DNA of 64,000 nucleotides from Planctomycetia bacterium (GTDB taxonomy: Bacteria > Planctomycetota > Planctomycetia > Pirellulales > PNKZ01). The notes beneath the pieces were generated by a model that saw only the letters and a list, made by a program, of their open reading frames with translations, did no database searches and was not told the origin of the DNA. The stretch spans positions 1 through 64,000 of the forward strand of contig JAIOPP010000006.1 in the NCBI GenBank assembly GCA_021413845.1. The letters run 5' to 3'. Positions within the stretch are counted from its first letter, which is position 1; each line of letters starts with the position of its first letter. The translations under genes were made by a program, and so were the position numbers. Shown here in pieces: positions 18,561 to 28,224 of this stretch.

Positions 18561-21500
18561 CTACGAGCAGCCCATGCTGGCTCCGCAGTTGTGACAGAGG
18601 TAGCAGTTGCCGGCTCGCACGGTGATCGAGCCGCAGTTGTCGCAACTCGGGGCGTCCGATTGGAACGACGCGAACTGTTCGCTCCGTACCGTGAGGTTGC
18701 CCGGCACTACGAGCGCACTCAAGTCGTACTTCGGTGCGACGCCGGCTCGAGCCAGCAGCGTGTCTTCGCTCTTGCCGTTCGAGTCGGGCTTTGCCGAATC
18801 CGATTTTCCCGCGTCCGATTTGGTAGCGGCCTTCGCAACAGGGCTCGTCGCTCCCCCGGAGCTGATGCCGTTGGTATACGAACCATGTGCGTTGCCGTTT
18901 CCATTCCCGTTCAACGCAGTCGTGATGAGCGACGGCGTCGTGGTGGTTGCGGGCTTAGGCGTTCCTGCCCCGCTCATCGACCCGCCGGCCTTCTTGGCGG
19001 CGGGCTTCAGCTGCCCCGAGGCATCATCTCCTTTGGCAGCCGCCGGCTTTCCGCCGGAGTCGCCGACGGTCGCCTCGCGATAGCCCGGCAAGAAGGTGAT
19101 CCCCATCCAGCGGACGATGTAGTCGATCACGCTCTTGGCGATCTTGATGTCGGGGTTCTTCGTGTTCCCCATCGGCTCGAACCGCATGTGCGAGAACTTG
19201 TTCACATAGGCTTCGAGCGGCACGCCGTATTGCAGGCCCATCGAGATCGCGGTGCCGAGGCAGTCCATCAACCCGCCGACCGTGCTTCCTTCCTTCGCCA
19301 TCGTGATGAAGAGTTCGCCCGGATGGCCGTCTTCATAGAGGCCGACGGTCAGATAGCCTTCATGACCGGAGACGCTGAACTTGTGCGTCACCGATTGACG
19401 CGTGTCGGGCAAGCGACGTCGCCGCGGACCGGCCGACTTCGCGGCCTTGTCGGCCGTCTTGCTCTCTTCGCTGCTCGTGTTGAGCGGCTGGCTTTCCTTC
19501 GAGCCGTCGCGATAAATCGCCAAGGCCTTCAAGCCGAGTTGCCAACCTTCGACGTAGGCCAAAGCAACGTCTTCCGGAGTGGTCTCACGCGGCATATTCA
19601 CGGTCTTCGAGATCGCACCCGAAAGGAACGGTTGGGCGGCGGCCATCATTTTGATATGGGCCGGCCACGCGATCGAGCGAGTTCCATTGCGCGGAGTAAA
19701 CGCACAATCGAACACTCCGAGATCGTCGTTCTTGATGCCCGGCGCGCCTTCGATCGTGTCGTTCTTGTCGATATACGCCAAGATCGATTCGATGTTGGGC
19801 TGATCGTAGCCGAGCTTGCGAAGCGCCGCGGGAACCGTGTTGTTGACGATCTTGAGCATCCCGCCGCCGGCGAGTTGCTTGTACTTCACCAACGCGATGT
19901 CCGGTTCGATGCCGGTCGTATCGCAATCCATGAGGAAGCTGATCGTGCCGGTCGGGGCGAGCACCGTCGCCTGGGCGTTGCGGAAGCCATGCACACGGCC
20001 GGCCGCAAGCACTTCGTCCCAAATGTCGCGCGCCGCTTCGCGTAGATATTCCGGACAAGCTTGGTCGATCTTGTCGGCTTCTTCGCGGTGCATCTTCATC
20101 ACGTTGAGCATCGGCTCGCGGTTCTGAGCAAAGCCATCGAACGGACCGACCGCCGCGGCAAGTTCGGCGCTCGTCAGATTCGCCGTGCCGTGCAAGAGAG
20201 CCGTGATCGAGCCGCAGAGGCCGCGAGCGGCATCCGAGTCGTACGACAAACCGCTCGACATGATCAAGCTGCCGAGGTTCGAATAGCCGAGGCCGAGCGG
20301 GCGGAACTTGTGGCTATTGGCCGCGATGAGCTTCGTCGGGTAGCTCGCGTGGTCGACGAGAATTTCTTGCGCCACGAAGAACAACCGGCAAGCGTTGCGG
20401 AAGCGTTCGGCGTCGAACGTGCCGTCGGCCTCGCGGAACTTCATCAGGTTGATGCTCGCCAAGTTGCAAGCCGTGTTGTCGAGGAACATGTATTCCGAGC
20501 ACGGATTGCTGGCGTTGATCCGGCCCGAGTTCGGGCAGGTGTGCCACTTATTGATCGTCGTGTCGTACTGCACGCCCGGATCGCCGCACTGCCAAGCGTT
20601 GGCAGCCATCTTGCCCATCAATTCGCGAGCCGGATAGGTCGGGCCGGGGATCTTCGCGTCGGTAACCCAATGCGTGGTCCATGGCTTGTCGTTGACGACG
20701 GCGTCCATGAATTCGTCGGTCACGCGCACCGAGAGGTTCGCGTTTTGGAACATCACCGAGCTGTAGGCTTCGCCGTTGAAGTTAGAGTCGTAGCCGGCGG
20801 CGATCAGCGTGCGCGCCTTACGCTCTTCCTTCGCCTTGCACTCGATGAACTCGAGGATGTCCGGATGCCAGATCTTGAGCGATTGCATTTTTGCGGCGCG
20901 ACGGGTCTTGCCGCCGCTCTTCACTACGGCCGCGATCTGATCGTAGACCCGCATGAACGACAATGGGCCGCTCGGCTTGCCGCCGCCCGACAGCTTCTCG
21001 CGCTGCGAGCGAAGCGTCGACAGATCGGTGCCGGTGCCGGAGCCGAACTTAAACAACATGGCCTCGCTGCGGGCGAGCTCCATGATGTCTTCCATGTTGT
21101 CTTGCACGGCTTGAATGAAGCAGGCCGAGCCTTGCGGATACTCATACGGGTTGTCGGGAACGCGCACTTGCTCGGTCTCGGCATCCCAATGCCAATTGCA
21201 AGCCGCCCCCTTCACGCCGTATTGATGAAACAGACCGACGTTGAACCACACCGGCGAGTTGAATGCGCCGTGCTGATGCAGGCAGAGCCACGACAACTCA
21301 CGATAGAACTTCTCGCCGTCTTCGGCGGTCGCGAAGTAGCCGTCTTTGATGCCCCAGTCGGAAATGGTGCGCGTAACGCGATGGATGAGTTGGCGCACGC
21401 TGTATTCGCGCTGCGGCGTGTTCACTTCGCCGTAGTAGTATTTGCTGCAGACGACGTTCGTCGCCAGTTGCGTCCAGAAGGTCGGCACTTCGCAATTGGT

Positions 21501-21686
21501 CTGCTCGAAGAGCACCTCGCCGCTCTCTCCTTTGATCGCCGCGGTGCGGGTTTCCCACTGCACCGTGTCGAACGGACTTTCCACGTCGGTCGGGCAAAAG
21601 ACCGGTTCGACCATCAGGCCCGTCGAAAGACGGCGCGACTTCTTGGTGGCGCGTTCCGCAACGCCGCCGGCACTAACATCAGCCAT
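18561..21686 (-). CDS. nrdJ: Vitamin B12-dependent (class II) ribonucleotide reductase
   Basis: 1041 aa. The protein converts ribonucleotides to deoxyribonucleotides using adenosylcobalamin as radical source, so it needs no oxygen and no second subunit. The catalytic barrel includes SGRINASNPCSEYMFLD near residue 390 with the active-site Cys, and GTGTDLSTLR for substrate binding. A TSCPD-like segment (GSTVGGLMDCLGTAISMG) follows near residue 800. A low-complexity Ala/Lys/Gly/Asn linker leads to a C-terminal zinc-ribbon-like end (CDNCG ... CYLCHNCGASMGC) that probably re-reduces the active site. I see no ATP cone at the N-terminus. An AAGGA site lies 8 bp before the ATG. A 16-bp palindrome lies about 50 bp upstream. 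The start matches family alignments as I know them. Confidence 0.95.
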   Translation of the reverse strand: MADVSAGGVAERATKKSRRLSTGLMVEPVFCPTDVESPFDTVQWETRTAAIKGESGEVLFEQTNCEVPTFWTQLATNVVCSKYYYGEVNTPQREYSVRQLIHRVTRTISDWGIKDGYFATAEDGEKFYRELSWLCLHQHGAFNSPVWFNVGLFHQYGVKGAACNWHWDAETEQVRVPDNPYEYPQGSACFIQAVQDNMEDIMELARSEAMLFKFGSGTGTDLSTLRSQREKLSGGGKPSGPLSFMRVYDQIAAVVKSGGKTRRAAKMQSLKIWHPDILEFIECKAKEERKARTLIAAGYDSNFNGEAYSSVMFQNANLSVRVTDEFMDAVVNDKPWTTHWVTDAKIPGPTYPARELMGKMAANAWQCGDPGVQYDTTINKWHTCPNSGRINASNPCSEYMFLDNTACNLASINLMKFREADGTFDAERFRNACRLFFVAQEILVDHASYPTKLIAANSHKFRPLGLGYSNLGSLIMSSGLSYDSDAARGLCGSITALLHGTANLTSAELAAAVGPFDGFAQNREPMLNVMKMHREEADKIDQACPEYLREAARDIWDEVLAAGRVHGFRNAQATVLAPTGTISFLMDCDTTGIEPDIALVKYKQLAGGGMLKIVNNTVPAALRKLGYDQPNIESILAYIDKNDTIEGAPGIKNDDLGVFDCAFTPRNGTRSIAWPAHIKMMAAAQPFLSGAISKTVNMPRETTPEDVALAYVEGWQLGLKALAIYRDGSKESQPLNTSSEESKTADKAAKSAGPRRRRLPDTRQSVTHKFSVSGHEGYLTVGLYEDGHPGELFITMAKEGSTVGGLMDCLGTAISMGLQYGVPLEAYVNKFSHMRFEPMGNTKNPDIKIAKSVIDYIVRWMGITFLPGYREATVGDSGGKPAAAKGDDASGQLKPAAKKAGGSMSGAGTPKPATTTTPSLITTALNGNGNGNAHGSYTNGISSGGATSPVAKAATKSDAGKSDSAKPDSNGKSEDTLLARAGVAPKYDLSALVVPGNLTVRSEQFASFQSDAPSCDNCGSITVRAGNCYLCHNCGASMGCS

Positions 21687-21738
21687 GAAAAGATCCTTGA
21701 AGAATGCGAAAGAGGAGGGGCGTCCTAACCGCGGACAC

Positions 21739-21754
21739 GTGTACTAATATACAC
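21739..21754. promoter_or_regulatory. 16-bp palindrome upstream of nrdJ, possible operator
   Basis: Perfect arms GTGTA and TACAC flank CTAATA, about 53 bp before the nrdJ start. The TATATT inside it on the minus strand could be a -10 element, so a bound regulator would block transcription. Size and place recall the NrdR box that controls ribonucleotide reductase genes, but NrdR boxes read ACAC...GTGT outward, the opposite half-site orientation, so it may belong to another regulator or be chance. Confidence 0.35.
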
Positions 21755-22229
21755 TAAGCCAGGAAGTAGTATCGGCAGCCGGAAGACGTTGTTGGAATCC
21801 ATTCGCAGGCGTCGGCCGCGAAAACTAGTTTTCACCGTATCATTCGGCGAAATTGGCGATTCGACACCAATATATTGTAGACGAAAGCCTCTCGGCCACA
21901 ACATACAGGCGACAGGGGCTCGATCTTACTGATCCGCGACGAGGCGTCAATGAAATTCTTCCGATGCTCTCCAACCGCTTGCGACGACACGTGTTAGCGA
22001 TTGGTGAGCGCTCCGTACACCTCGAATGAGCGGTAAGCGGTCTCGCCCTAAGTCGTTGAGGGCTGGACTGTTGGGGCAATCTATTTGACAGCCTCGGCCG
22101 GCATTGCTAGCCAGCAATTATTACCAACTTTTTTTGGTTGGCCCAAATGTCCTCCCGCGGCCTTCGACGAGCCGGGGAATGGCGCGAACCGGCCGCGGCG
22201 GCAACGTTAAATCAACGCATCGCCACGCT

Positions 22230-22255
22230 CTGCACCTCTAATCTGCACCTCTAAT
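22230..22255. repeat. Tandem duplication, two 13-bp units
   Basis: CTGCACCTCTAAT occurs twice, head to tail and without mismatch, just beyond the stop of the esterase gene. It looks like a slippage duplication; no function is suggested. Confidence 0.8.
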
Positions 22256-22271
22256 ACGTGTCGCCTATGCG

Positions 22272-23183
22272 TCACTTGCCTTGCAGTGCGCCGATCGATT
22301 CCAACCAGTCGCCGGCGCGCGCCGGCCAAGTCGAGATTTTTTCTTTCTTCGGCCGCAAGCCGTAGCCGTGGCCGCCGGTCGGGTAGAGATGCATCTCGGC
22401 CTGCACCTTGGCCTGCTTCAAAGCCAAGTAATAGAAGAGCGCTCCTTCGACCCGCACTCCGTCGTCTTCCGTCATCGCGATGAACGTCGGCGGCGTCTTC
22501 TCCGTGATGCGCAACTCCGGCTGCAAGACGTTCTCTTTGTTCACGAGATACGCCGGATAGATCAGGATGCTGAAGTCGGGCCGGCAGCTCACCTTATCGG
22601 CATCGTCGATCGGAGCGTAAGTTCGCTTCTCGTAGTTCGTACTCGCGAGCGCTGCCAAGTTGCCCCCGGCGGAGAAACCGAGCACGCCGATCCGGTTCGG
22701 ATCAAGCCCCCATTCGCTTGCCCGATGCCGCACCAAGCCGATCGCCCGCTGCGCATCTTCGAGCGGCGCATCGTGGCGCGCACGCTCCTTCCGGCCGGGC
22801 ACGCGATACTTCAGCACGATGCCGGTTACGCCGATCGTGTTCAACCACTCGGCGACTTCCGTTCCCTCAAGGTTGTAAGCCAGAATGTTGTAGCCGCCGC
22901 CGGGACAAATGACGACCGCCGCACCGTTCGCCTTGTCGGCCGCCGGCTTGTAGATCGCCAGCTCAGGGCTCGACACATTGCCGAGCCGAATCGTCTTGTC
23001 GCCCGGCTTCATCGGCTGCGCCGCTTCCGGCCCGATGTCTCCCTTTTCTTGCGGAGCGCCGTTCGGAAACAGCACCACGGTCGCGCTCGGCGCGGGAACA
23101 TCCAATTCAACGGCCTGAGCCGGCGCCAAGCATAAGAAACAGCCGAGTAGCGCTACCGTCGCGCAGTGCATACGAGTCGACAT
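22272..23183 (-). CDS. Secreted alpha/beta-hydrolase, esterase/acetyl-esterase type
   Basis: 303 aa from the ATG at 23183. The longer frame from 23258 is not preferred because this ATG puts a clean signal peptide at the N-terminus (hydrophobic stretch followed by APAQA, probable cleavage before VELDVP). The oxyanion-hole motif is VICPGGGYNILAYN, the nucleophile elbow is GFSAGGNLAAL near residue 168, and the catalytic His lies near the C-terminus in GGHGYGL. This is the layout of small carboxylesterases that remove acetyl groups from sugars or polysaccharides, acting outside the cytoplasm. The substrate is not determinable here. It stands alone, separated from the regulator gene behind it by about 100 bp. 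Confidence 0.85.
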   Translation of the reverse strand: MSTRMHCATVALLGCFLCLAPAQAVELDVPAPSATVVLFPNGAPQEKGDIGPEAAQPMKPGDKTIRLGNVSSPELAIYKPAADKANGAAVVICPGGGYNILAYNLEGTEVAEWLNTIGVTGIVLKYRVPGRKERARHDAPLEDAQRAIGLVRHRASEWGLDPNRIGVLGFSAGGNLAALASTNYEKRTYAPIDDADKVSCRPDFSILIYPAYLVNKENVLQPELRITEKTPPTFIAMTEDDGVRVEGALFYYLALKQAKVQAEMHLYPTGGHGYGLRPKKEKISTWPARAGDWLESIGALQGK

Positions 23184-23286
23184 GATGACGATCCTCAAGA
23201 ACGATGAACGTTGGGGAGCGAACGAAACCGACGACGCGAACGTCGCCCGGGCGCGCAAGTGTAATCGATCGAGAGTCGCGATTCAT

Positions 23287-23973
23287 CTAGTTTTCGCGAG
23301 GTTCGCTCGTCAACAGGCCCGCCTCGATCGCGCGGCGCGTTAGATCGGCCCGACTTCGGCAACCCAGCTTCGTCATCAACCGCGATCGATACGACTCGAC
23401 CGTCTTCACGCTGAGCACAAGCCGATCGGCGATCGCTTGATTGGTGTGGCCGAGTGCGAGTTGCCGGAAAACCTCCCGTTCGCGCTCGCTCAACGAGGCA
23501 AATAGGGAATCGCTCGCAGGCTCCGCCGCAGAACTCGACTCCGCTTTCGTAATCGATTCGAGATCGATGAACGCACGGCCTTGCGCCAGCGCGCGAATCG
23601 CCGACAAGAGCTCCGTATCGGCCGATTTTTTGACGACGAACCCGTGCGCTCCCGCCGCCAGTGATGACTTGAGATACGCCGCGTCGTCGTGCATCGTCAG
23701 GACGAGAATCTTCATGCCGGGCAGCTCGCGCGCGAGCGTTTCGATCGTCGGCGCAGCGGGGCCGTCGGGCATATTCAAATCGAGCGACAACACATCCGGC
23801 CGCAGCTCACGACAGATGCGCTGCGTCTCGCCGAAGCCGCCGGCCTCGCCCACTACTTCCATATCCGCCTGCGTATTGATGAGCAGCCGCAGGCCGGAGC
23901 GCAGCACCGCATGATCGTCGGCGACGACGACCCGGATTTTTTTCGACGTCGAGAGCTTCGATGACTCAGTCAT
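23287..23973 (-). CDS. NarL/FixJ-family response regulator
   Basis: 228 aa. The receiver domain has the acidic pair ADD at residues 18-20, the phospho-acceptor Asp65 in LSLDLNMPDG, and the conserved Lys in FVVKKSADTE. The C-terminal LuxR-type helix-turn-helix is clear (LSEREREVFRQLALG, then NQAIADRLVLSVKTVESYRS). It is a DNA-binding regulator activated by phosphorylation. Its ATG overlaps the end of the histidine kinase gene by 8 bp, so the two are cotranslated and form one two-component system. Targets are unknown; neighbouring candidates are the esterase downstream and the large hydrolase transcribed divergently. Confidence 0.93.
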   Translation of the reverse strand: MTESSKLSTSKKIRVVVADDHAVLRSGLRLLINTQADMEVVGEAGGFGETQRICRELRPDVLSLDLNMPDGPAAPTIETLARELPGMKILVLTMHDDAAYLKSSLAAGAHGFVVKKSADTELLSAIRALAQGRAFIDLESITKAESSSAAEPASDSLFASLSEREREVFRQLALGHTNQAIADRLVLSVKTVESYRSRLMTKLGCRSRADLTRRAIEAGLLTSEPREN

Positions 23974-24862
23974 GGTTGGAATCTCTCAACGGGACGACGA
24001 CGCTCACCTGCGTTCCTACGCCGATGGTCGAAACGATCGTCGCTTCCCCGTGCAATTGTTCCGCGCGCTCGCGCATGCTCAACAAACCGAACGGCCCTTG
24101 AGCGGCCGGTCGTCGCAAGACCTCGCCGGCATCGAAGCCACGACCGTCGTCGCCGACGCGCAGTTCCGCGCTCTTCGCGCCGCACTCGAGCGCGACCTCG
24201 ATGCGGCCGGCTCGGCCATGCCGCAAGGCGTTCATCGTCGCTTCTTGGGCGATGCGGTAGAGCGTCGTCTCCACTTCGGCAGGCAATCGCGACTCGAGCG
24301 GGCAATTGCAGGTGAACGAGGCATCCACGCCATGCGCCGTACGGAAGTCGGCAACGTATCGTTCCAGCGCGGCGGCAAGGCCGAGATCGTCGAGCACGGC
24401 CGGTCTTAGCCCGCGGGCCAAGCGACGGATCTCTTCATGCGCTTCACCGCCGATGCGGCGCAGCTCGCGGGCATACATCTTCACCGTCTCCAGAGAAGGT
24501 GCTTCCTCTAAAGTTCGCAGCCCGACGGTCAGCGTCGTCAACGTCTGACCGAGGCCGTCGTGGAGATCATGGGCCATGCGGCGGCGCTCGGTTTCTTGCG
24601 CCGCGAGCAATTGCGAAACCAGCAACGATCGCAAAGCCGCGAGGCGCTGTAAAGGCCGAATGACCAGCCACCACAAGAGAGGCGCGAGCACGAGCGTGAG
24701 CCCGCAAGCGTCGACGAGCGCTTCCAGTTGCGGCGTGCTGTCGGCCGGCAAGATCCAAGGCAACGACAACATCACCGTCGCTTCGACGATGAATACGAGC
24801 GCCAACACGGAAAGAAACAACCGCAACGGACGAACCGGCGCGGAAACATGGAGCAAGGACAT
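23966..24862 (-). CDS. Membrane histidine kinase, NarX/DegS type
   Basis: 298 aa from the ATG at 24862; a GTG at 24886 would add 8 residues. Two hydrophobic segments (about residues 13-36 and 51-70) form a small membrane sensor with little periplasmic sequence. The HisKA_3 phosphorylation motif is MAHDLHDGLGQTL near residue 101, and the ATPase end has RVGDDGRGFDAGEV and GPFGLLSMRERAEQL. Such kinases sense signals in or close to the membrane and phosphorylate a NarL-type partner, here the overlapping gene downstream. The signal is not evident. The gene runs divergently from the two-domain hydrolase at 25035, with about 170 bp between them. Confidence 0.9.
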   Translation of the reverse strand: MSLLHVSAPVRPLRLFLSVLALVFIVEATVMLSLPWILPADSTPQLEALVDACGLTLVLAPLLWWLVIRPLQRLAALRSLLVSQLLAAQETERRRMAHDLHDGLGQTLTTLTVGLRTLEEAPSLETVKMYARELRRIGGEAHEEIRRLARGLRPAVLDDLGLAAALERYVADFRTAHGVDASFTCNCPLESRLPAEVETTLYRIAQEATMNALRHGRAGRIEVALECGAKSAELRVGDDGRGFDAGEVLRRPAAQGPFGLLSMRERAEQLHGEATIVSTIGVGTQVSVVVPLRDSNHD

Positions 24863-25034
24863 GGGGACGACGCCTCGAAATAACACGGCCCCGGGTGGAT
24901 ACTTGGGGGCACTCGCACGACAATCTCCCTACCGCCGCGAGAACATATCTTAGTCCGTAAATGCAGGCTAGAATCTCGGCTTGTCGAAAGTCTTTCCGGA
25001 ATTCGAATCCTTCTCTCGCGATACTTACTTAATC

Positions 25035-27116
25035 ATGCTTAGAAACCCGATCGAAGTCTATCGCGGCATCCCGTTCTTGCTCACGCTCGTGCTGTTTGCG
25101 CCCCGACCTTCCGAGGCGCAAGACTGGCCGAAGCTGCCGGAGAAAAACGGCGCGCTCATGATCCCGGGACAAGAATGGCCGCAGCAGCCCGGCGCGCGCG
25201 AAGTGCGCGTCGGTGTGTACTATCCCGACGGCACGCGCGCGAGCATCGGACCCGGCACGGGCATCTTTCTCGTCTTGCACAACTGGGGCGGTCTCGACGT
25301 CGACGGCACGGCGAGTCCGTCGGTGATCGCGAAGCAATTCAACGTCGTAGCGCTGAGCGTCCGCTATTTGCAAAGCGGCAAAGAAGAGCCGCTCGGCGCT
25401 TACGACTTCGGTTGGATCCAAGGGCTCGACGCACTCCGTGCGCTCTGGCTTGTGTTTCACGAGCTCGATGCCGCGGGCACTCCCTTTGCGCGCGGCCGGA
25501 TCTTCACCACCGGCGGATCGGGGGGGGGCAACGTCTCGCTGATGGCGAACAAGCTGGCGCCGCGCACGTTCACCTGCGTGATCGACATGTGCGGCATGAA
25601 GAAGCTGAACGATGCCATCGCCTACAAACTGTCCGGCTCAGGCGGATTAGACGCGCGTTGGAGCCGCGATCCGGCGAGCCCTAGTTATCTGTCTCCCGGC
25701 GCGCAAGAAATCCGCTTCGTCGGCCATCCCGCGCATCTGGCCGAAATGAAACGGCTCGGCACCACGGCGAAGATCGTCACGGTGCATGGAGTCGACGACA
25801 AGACCTGCCTCGCGGACGGCTACGAAATGGTTGCCAATATGCAGCGCGCCGGCTTGGACATCGTGCCGGTTTGGGTCACGAAAGAAATGGTCGACGGCAC
25901 GGTCTTCAAGTCGACGGGCCATTCGCTAGGCGATCGGACGAAGATCCCCGAGCGCGTCGCCGGTAAATGGCTGCAACCTGCCGGTGCCGAAGCCTTGGAA
26001 CGAAAAGGGGCAACCGACTTCGAGCGGAAGGACGAAGTCCGCTACGCGACGACCGACGGCGCGTATGTGATCTCGTATGCGCAAGGATTCCCCGTGGGCC
26101 GCTTCGAGCCCGCCACGCCCGCACCGACGTATCAAGACCATTTTGATTTGCTGAATGTCCGCAGCGCCGACGGCAAGAGCCATGTCGCGAAGACGCCGGC
26201 CGAATGGGAGGAGCGGCGCAAGCATATCCGGGCCGCGCTCGAACGGGTGATGGGGCCGCTTCCGAACCCGGCAAAGCGTGTCGCTCTCGACGTCGTCGTG
26301 CTGGAAGAAACGAAGCTCGACGGCGGACTGATTCGTCGCAAGATCCGCTACGGCAGCGATGCGACCGACAGCGTCTTGGCGTATCTGTTCCTTCCGGCAG
26401 CGGCGGCGAACTCAAAGCGCCCCGCGATGCTTTGCTTACATCAAACCGCAAAAGCCGGCAAAGCCGAACCGGCAGGCTTGGGGGGCAACGCCGATCTCAA
26501 ATACGCTCTCGATCTCGCGCTGCGCGGCTACGTGACGATCGCTCCCGACTACCCGAGCTTCGGCGATTCGAAGTACGACTTCGGTTCGCAACACGGCTAC
26601 GCTTCCGGCTCGATGAAAGCGGTTTGGGACAATGTCCGCGCGGTCGACTTGCTGGAGACTCTGTCGGAAGTGGATGCCACGCGCATCGGCGCGATCGGCC
26701 ATTCGCTCGGCGGACACAATGCGATGCTCACGGCGGTGTTCGAGCCGCGCCTCAAGGCGATCGTCTCCAGTTGCGGCTTTTGCACGTTTCTCAAAGACGA
26801 CCTGCCGAGTTGGACAGGCCCCGTCTACATGCCGCGCATCAAAACCGAGTTCGGCAACGATGCGGCCCGCGTGCCGTTCGACTATACGGAAATCGTCGCG
26901 GCGTTCGCCCCGCGCCCGTTCTTAGCCTGCGCCGCCGAAGGAGACACCGACTTCGACATCACCGGCGTGCGCGACGTGATGCAGGCCGCGCAAAAAGTGT
27001 ACGACCTCTACGCCGCGAGCGACAAACTCCGCGGCTACTACCCGCCGGGCCCGCATGCGTTTCCGGCCGACGCGCGCAAACTGGCGTACGACTGGCTCGA
27101 CCAAATGCTTAAATAA
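25035..27116 (+). CDS. Secreted protein with two alpha/beta-hydrolase domains
   Basis: 693 aa from the ATG at 25035; a TTG at 24981 opens the frame earlier but would bury the signal peptide, which ends near APRPSEAQ. The first hydrolase domain (about residues 25-310) has the nucleophile elbow GGSGGGNVSLMANKL near 159 and a late HGVDDKTC segment. The second (about 370-693) is dienelactone-hydrolase-like with IGHSLGGHNAMLTAVF near 554, an acidic DTDFD segment and a His in GPHAFP. A fusion of two hydrolases in one exported protein is common in planctomycetes and suggests breakdown of esters in polysaccharides or other large substrates. The substrate cannot be read from the sequence. Confidence 0.82.
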   Translation: MLRNPIEVYRGIPFLLTLVLFAPRPSEAQDWPKLPEKNGALMIPGQEWPQQPGAREVRVGVYYPDGTRASIGPGTGIFLVLHNWGGLDVDGTASPSVIAKQFNVVALSVRYLQSGKEEPLGAYDFGWIQGLDALRALWLVFHELDAAGTPFARGRIFTTGGSGGGNVSLMANKLAPRTFTCVIDMCGMKKLNDAIAYKLSGSGGLDARWSRDPASPSYLSPGAQEIRFVGHPAHLAEMKRLGTTAKIVTVHGVDDKTCLADGYEMVANMQRAGLDIVPVWVTKEMVDGTVFKSTGHSLGDRTKIPERVAGKWLQPAGAEALERKGATDFERKDEVRYATTDGAYVISYAQGFPVGRFEPATPAPTYQDHFDLLNVRSADGKSHVAKTPAEWEERRKHIRAALERVMGPLPNPAKRVALDVVVLEETKLDGGLIRRKIRYGSDATDSVLAYLFLPAAAANSKRPAMLCLHQTAKAGKAEPAGLGGNADLKYALDLALRGYVTIAPDYPSFGDSKYDFGSQHGYASGSMKAVWDNVRAVDLLETLSEVDATRIGAIGHSLGGHNAMLTAVFEPRLKAIVSSCGFCTFLKDDLPSWTGPVYMPRIKTEFGNDAARVPFDYTEIVAAFAPRPFLACAAEGDTDFDITGVRDVMQAAQKVYDLYAASDKLRGYYPPGPHAFPADARKLAYDWLDQMLK

Positions 27117-27190
27117 GATCGTGGTTGGCCGTTCGTCTTGTCGTGCTTGTTTTTCCGTCGTGTTTGAGATTTTAGAAATAGAGAATCGCG

Positions 27191-28054
27191 ATGCCGAATC
27201 CTTGGACCGGAAAAGGAAACCCCTACACGCGCGAGGAAGTGCGGGCCCGACTGCAAGCCGCGCTGGATCGAGGAGAGCCGCTCATTGCCGCCGGAGCGGG
27301 AACCGGTATCTCGGCGAAGTTCATCGAGCGGGGCGGGGCCGATCTCATCATCGTTTACAACTCCGGCCGCTATCGGATGGCCGGCCACGGCTCGACCGCC
27401 GGCCTCATGTCGTACGGCGATGCGAATGCCGTGGCGATGGAAATCGGCGAGTTCGAAGTGCTGCCGGTCGTCGAAGAGGTGCCCGTCATTTGCGGCGTGC
27501 ATGGGAGCGACCCGCGCCGGCGCATGTGGCATTGGCTCTTGCAAGTGAAAGCGATGGGCTTCTCGGGCGTGAACAATTTTCCTACCCATTGCATCGTCGA
27601 CGGCAACTTCCGTCAAATCTTAGAAGAGACCGGCATGAGCGTGCGCAAAGAGTTCGAGATGATCGCGCTCGCACGAAAGATGGAGCTGTTCACGATCACC
27701 TATGTGTCGACCCCGGACGAAGCTCGCGCCATGGCCGAGGCAGGTGCCGATGCGATCATCGCGCACGTCGGCACGACGATCGGCGGGTCGATCGGAGTCG
27801 TCGGGGCGACGTGTACGTTGGACGATGCGGTCGCGCGGACGCAAGCCGTGATCGATGCGGCGCGCAGCGTGCGCGACGACATTTTCTATCTCTGCCACGG
27901 CGGCCCGATCGCCACACCGGACGATGCCGCGGAAGTGCTGCGGCGCACCGACGCCGTCGGCTTCGTCGGGGCCTCGAGCTTGGAACGGATGGCGGTCGAA
28001 CAGCCGCTGGTCGAAATTACGCGAAAGTTCAAGGGGATCAAGAGAGGCGATTGA
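27191..28054 (+). CDS. Phosphoenolpyruvate-hydrolase-like TIM-barrel protein
   Basis: 287 aa. The sequence fits the PEP-hydrolase-like family: GEPLIAAGAGTGISAKFIE, then GGADLIIVYNSGRYRMAG, VICGVHGSDP, GVNNFPTHCIVDG and IIAHVGTTIGGSIG. It is a cytoplasmic TIM barrel related to the C-terminal half of the plant protein Tm-1. Family members usually stand next to a UPF0261 (Tm-1 N-terminal-like) gene, and here one follows at 28583, with a small membrane protein between them. The reaction is not well established for the family, so only the fold and the partnership are claimed. Confidence 0.85.
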   Translation: MPNPWTGKGNPYTREEVRARLQAALDRGEPLIAAGAGTGISAKFIERGGADLIIVYNSGRYRMAGHGSTAGLMSYGDANAVAMEIGEFEVLPVVEEVPVICGVHGSDPRRRMWHWLLQVKAMGFSGVNNFPTHCIVDGNFRQILEETGMSVRKEFEMIALARKMELFTITYVSTPDEARAMAEAGADAIIAHVGTTIGGSIGVVGATCTLDDAVARTQAVIDAARSVRDDIFYLCHGGPIATPDDAAEVLRRTDAVGFVGASSLERMAVEQPLVEITRKFKGIKRGD

Positions 28055-28224
28055 TCGTCGAAAGAGAGGGAGGGCCGACCTTCATGGTCCCGAAGTTTTT
28101 CCGAAATCACGAAAATTATCGCCGAAACCGCTCACTTCTCGCTCTTCGGGTTCGCGGGCGCAAAGTGTCGATGGCCGGCACTCTAGCTTCGGCCGGCGCG
28201 GCGCTGTTAAGCTAAGCGTCTTCT

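Larger units (their letters stand above)
21687..22271. other. Upstream region of nrdJ
   Basis: 585 bp without a credible gene; a 79-codon minus-strand frame here has no features of a protein. The part next to nrdJ holds a palindrome (21739-21754). I looked for a cobalamin riboswitch, which would be expected for some B12-dependent enzymes, and saw no B12-box-like core. Confidence 0.4.

Noticed and set aside
20061-21728. Long plus-strand frame of 555 codons antisense to nrdJ, and similar long frames antisense to the PQQ genes (46938-48866, 49040-51748)
   Set aside because: These are shadows caused by GC-biased third positions; composition is Arg/Ala/His-rich without domain similarity, and the opposite strand carries clear conserved proteins.
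22081-22140. Hairpin CCAAC-N8-GTTGG with T-rich loop as a terminator
   Set aside because: The T-run is in the loop and not after the stem, and no gene ends just before it.
21687-22271. Possible cobalamin riboswitch before the B12-dependent nrdJ
   Set aside because: No B12-box-like conserved core or plausible fold was seen; only a palindrome and a short tandem duplication.
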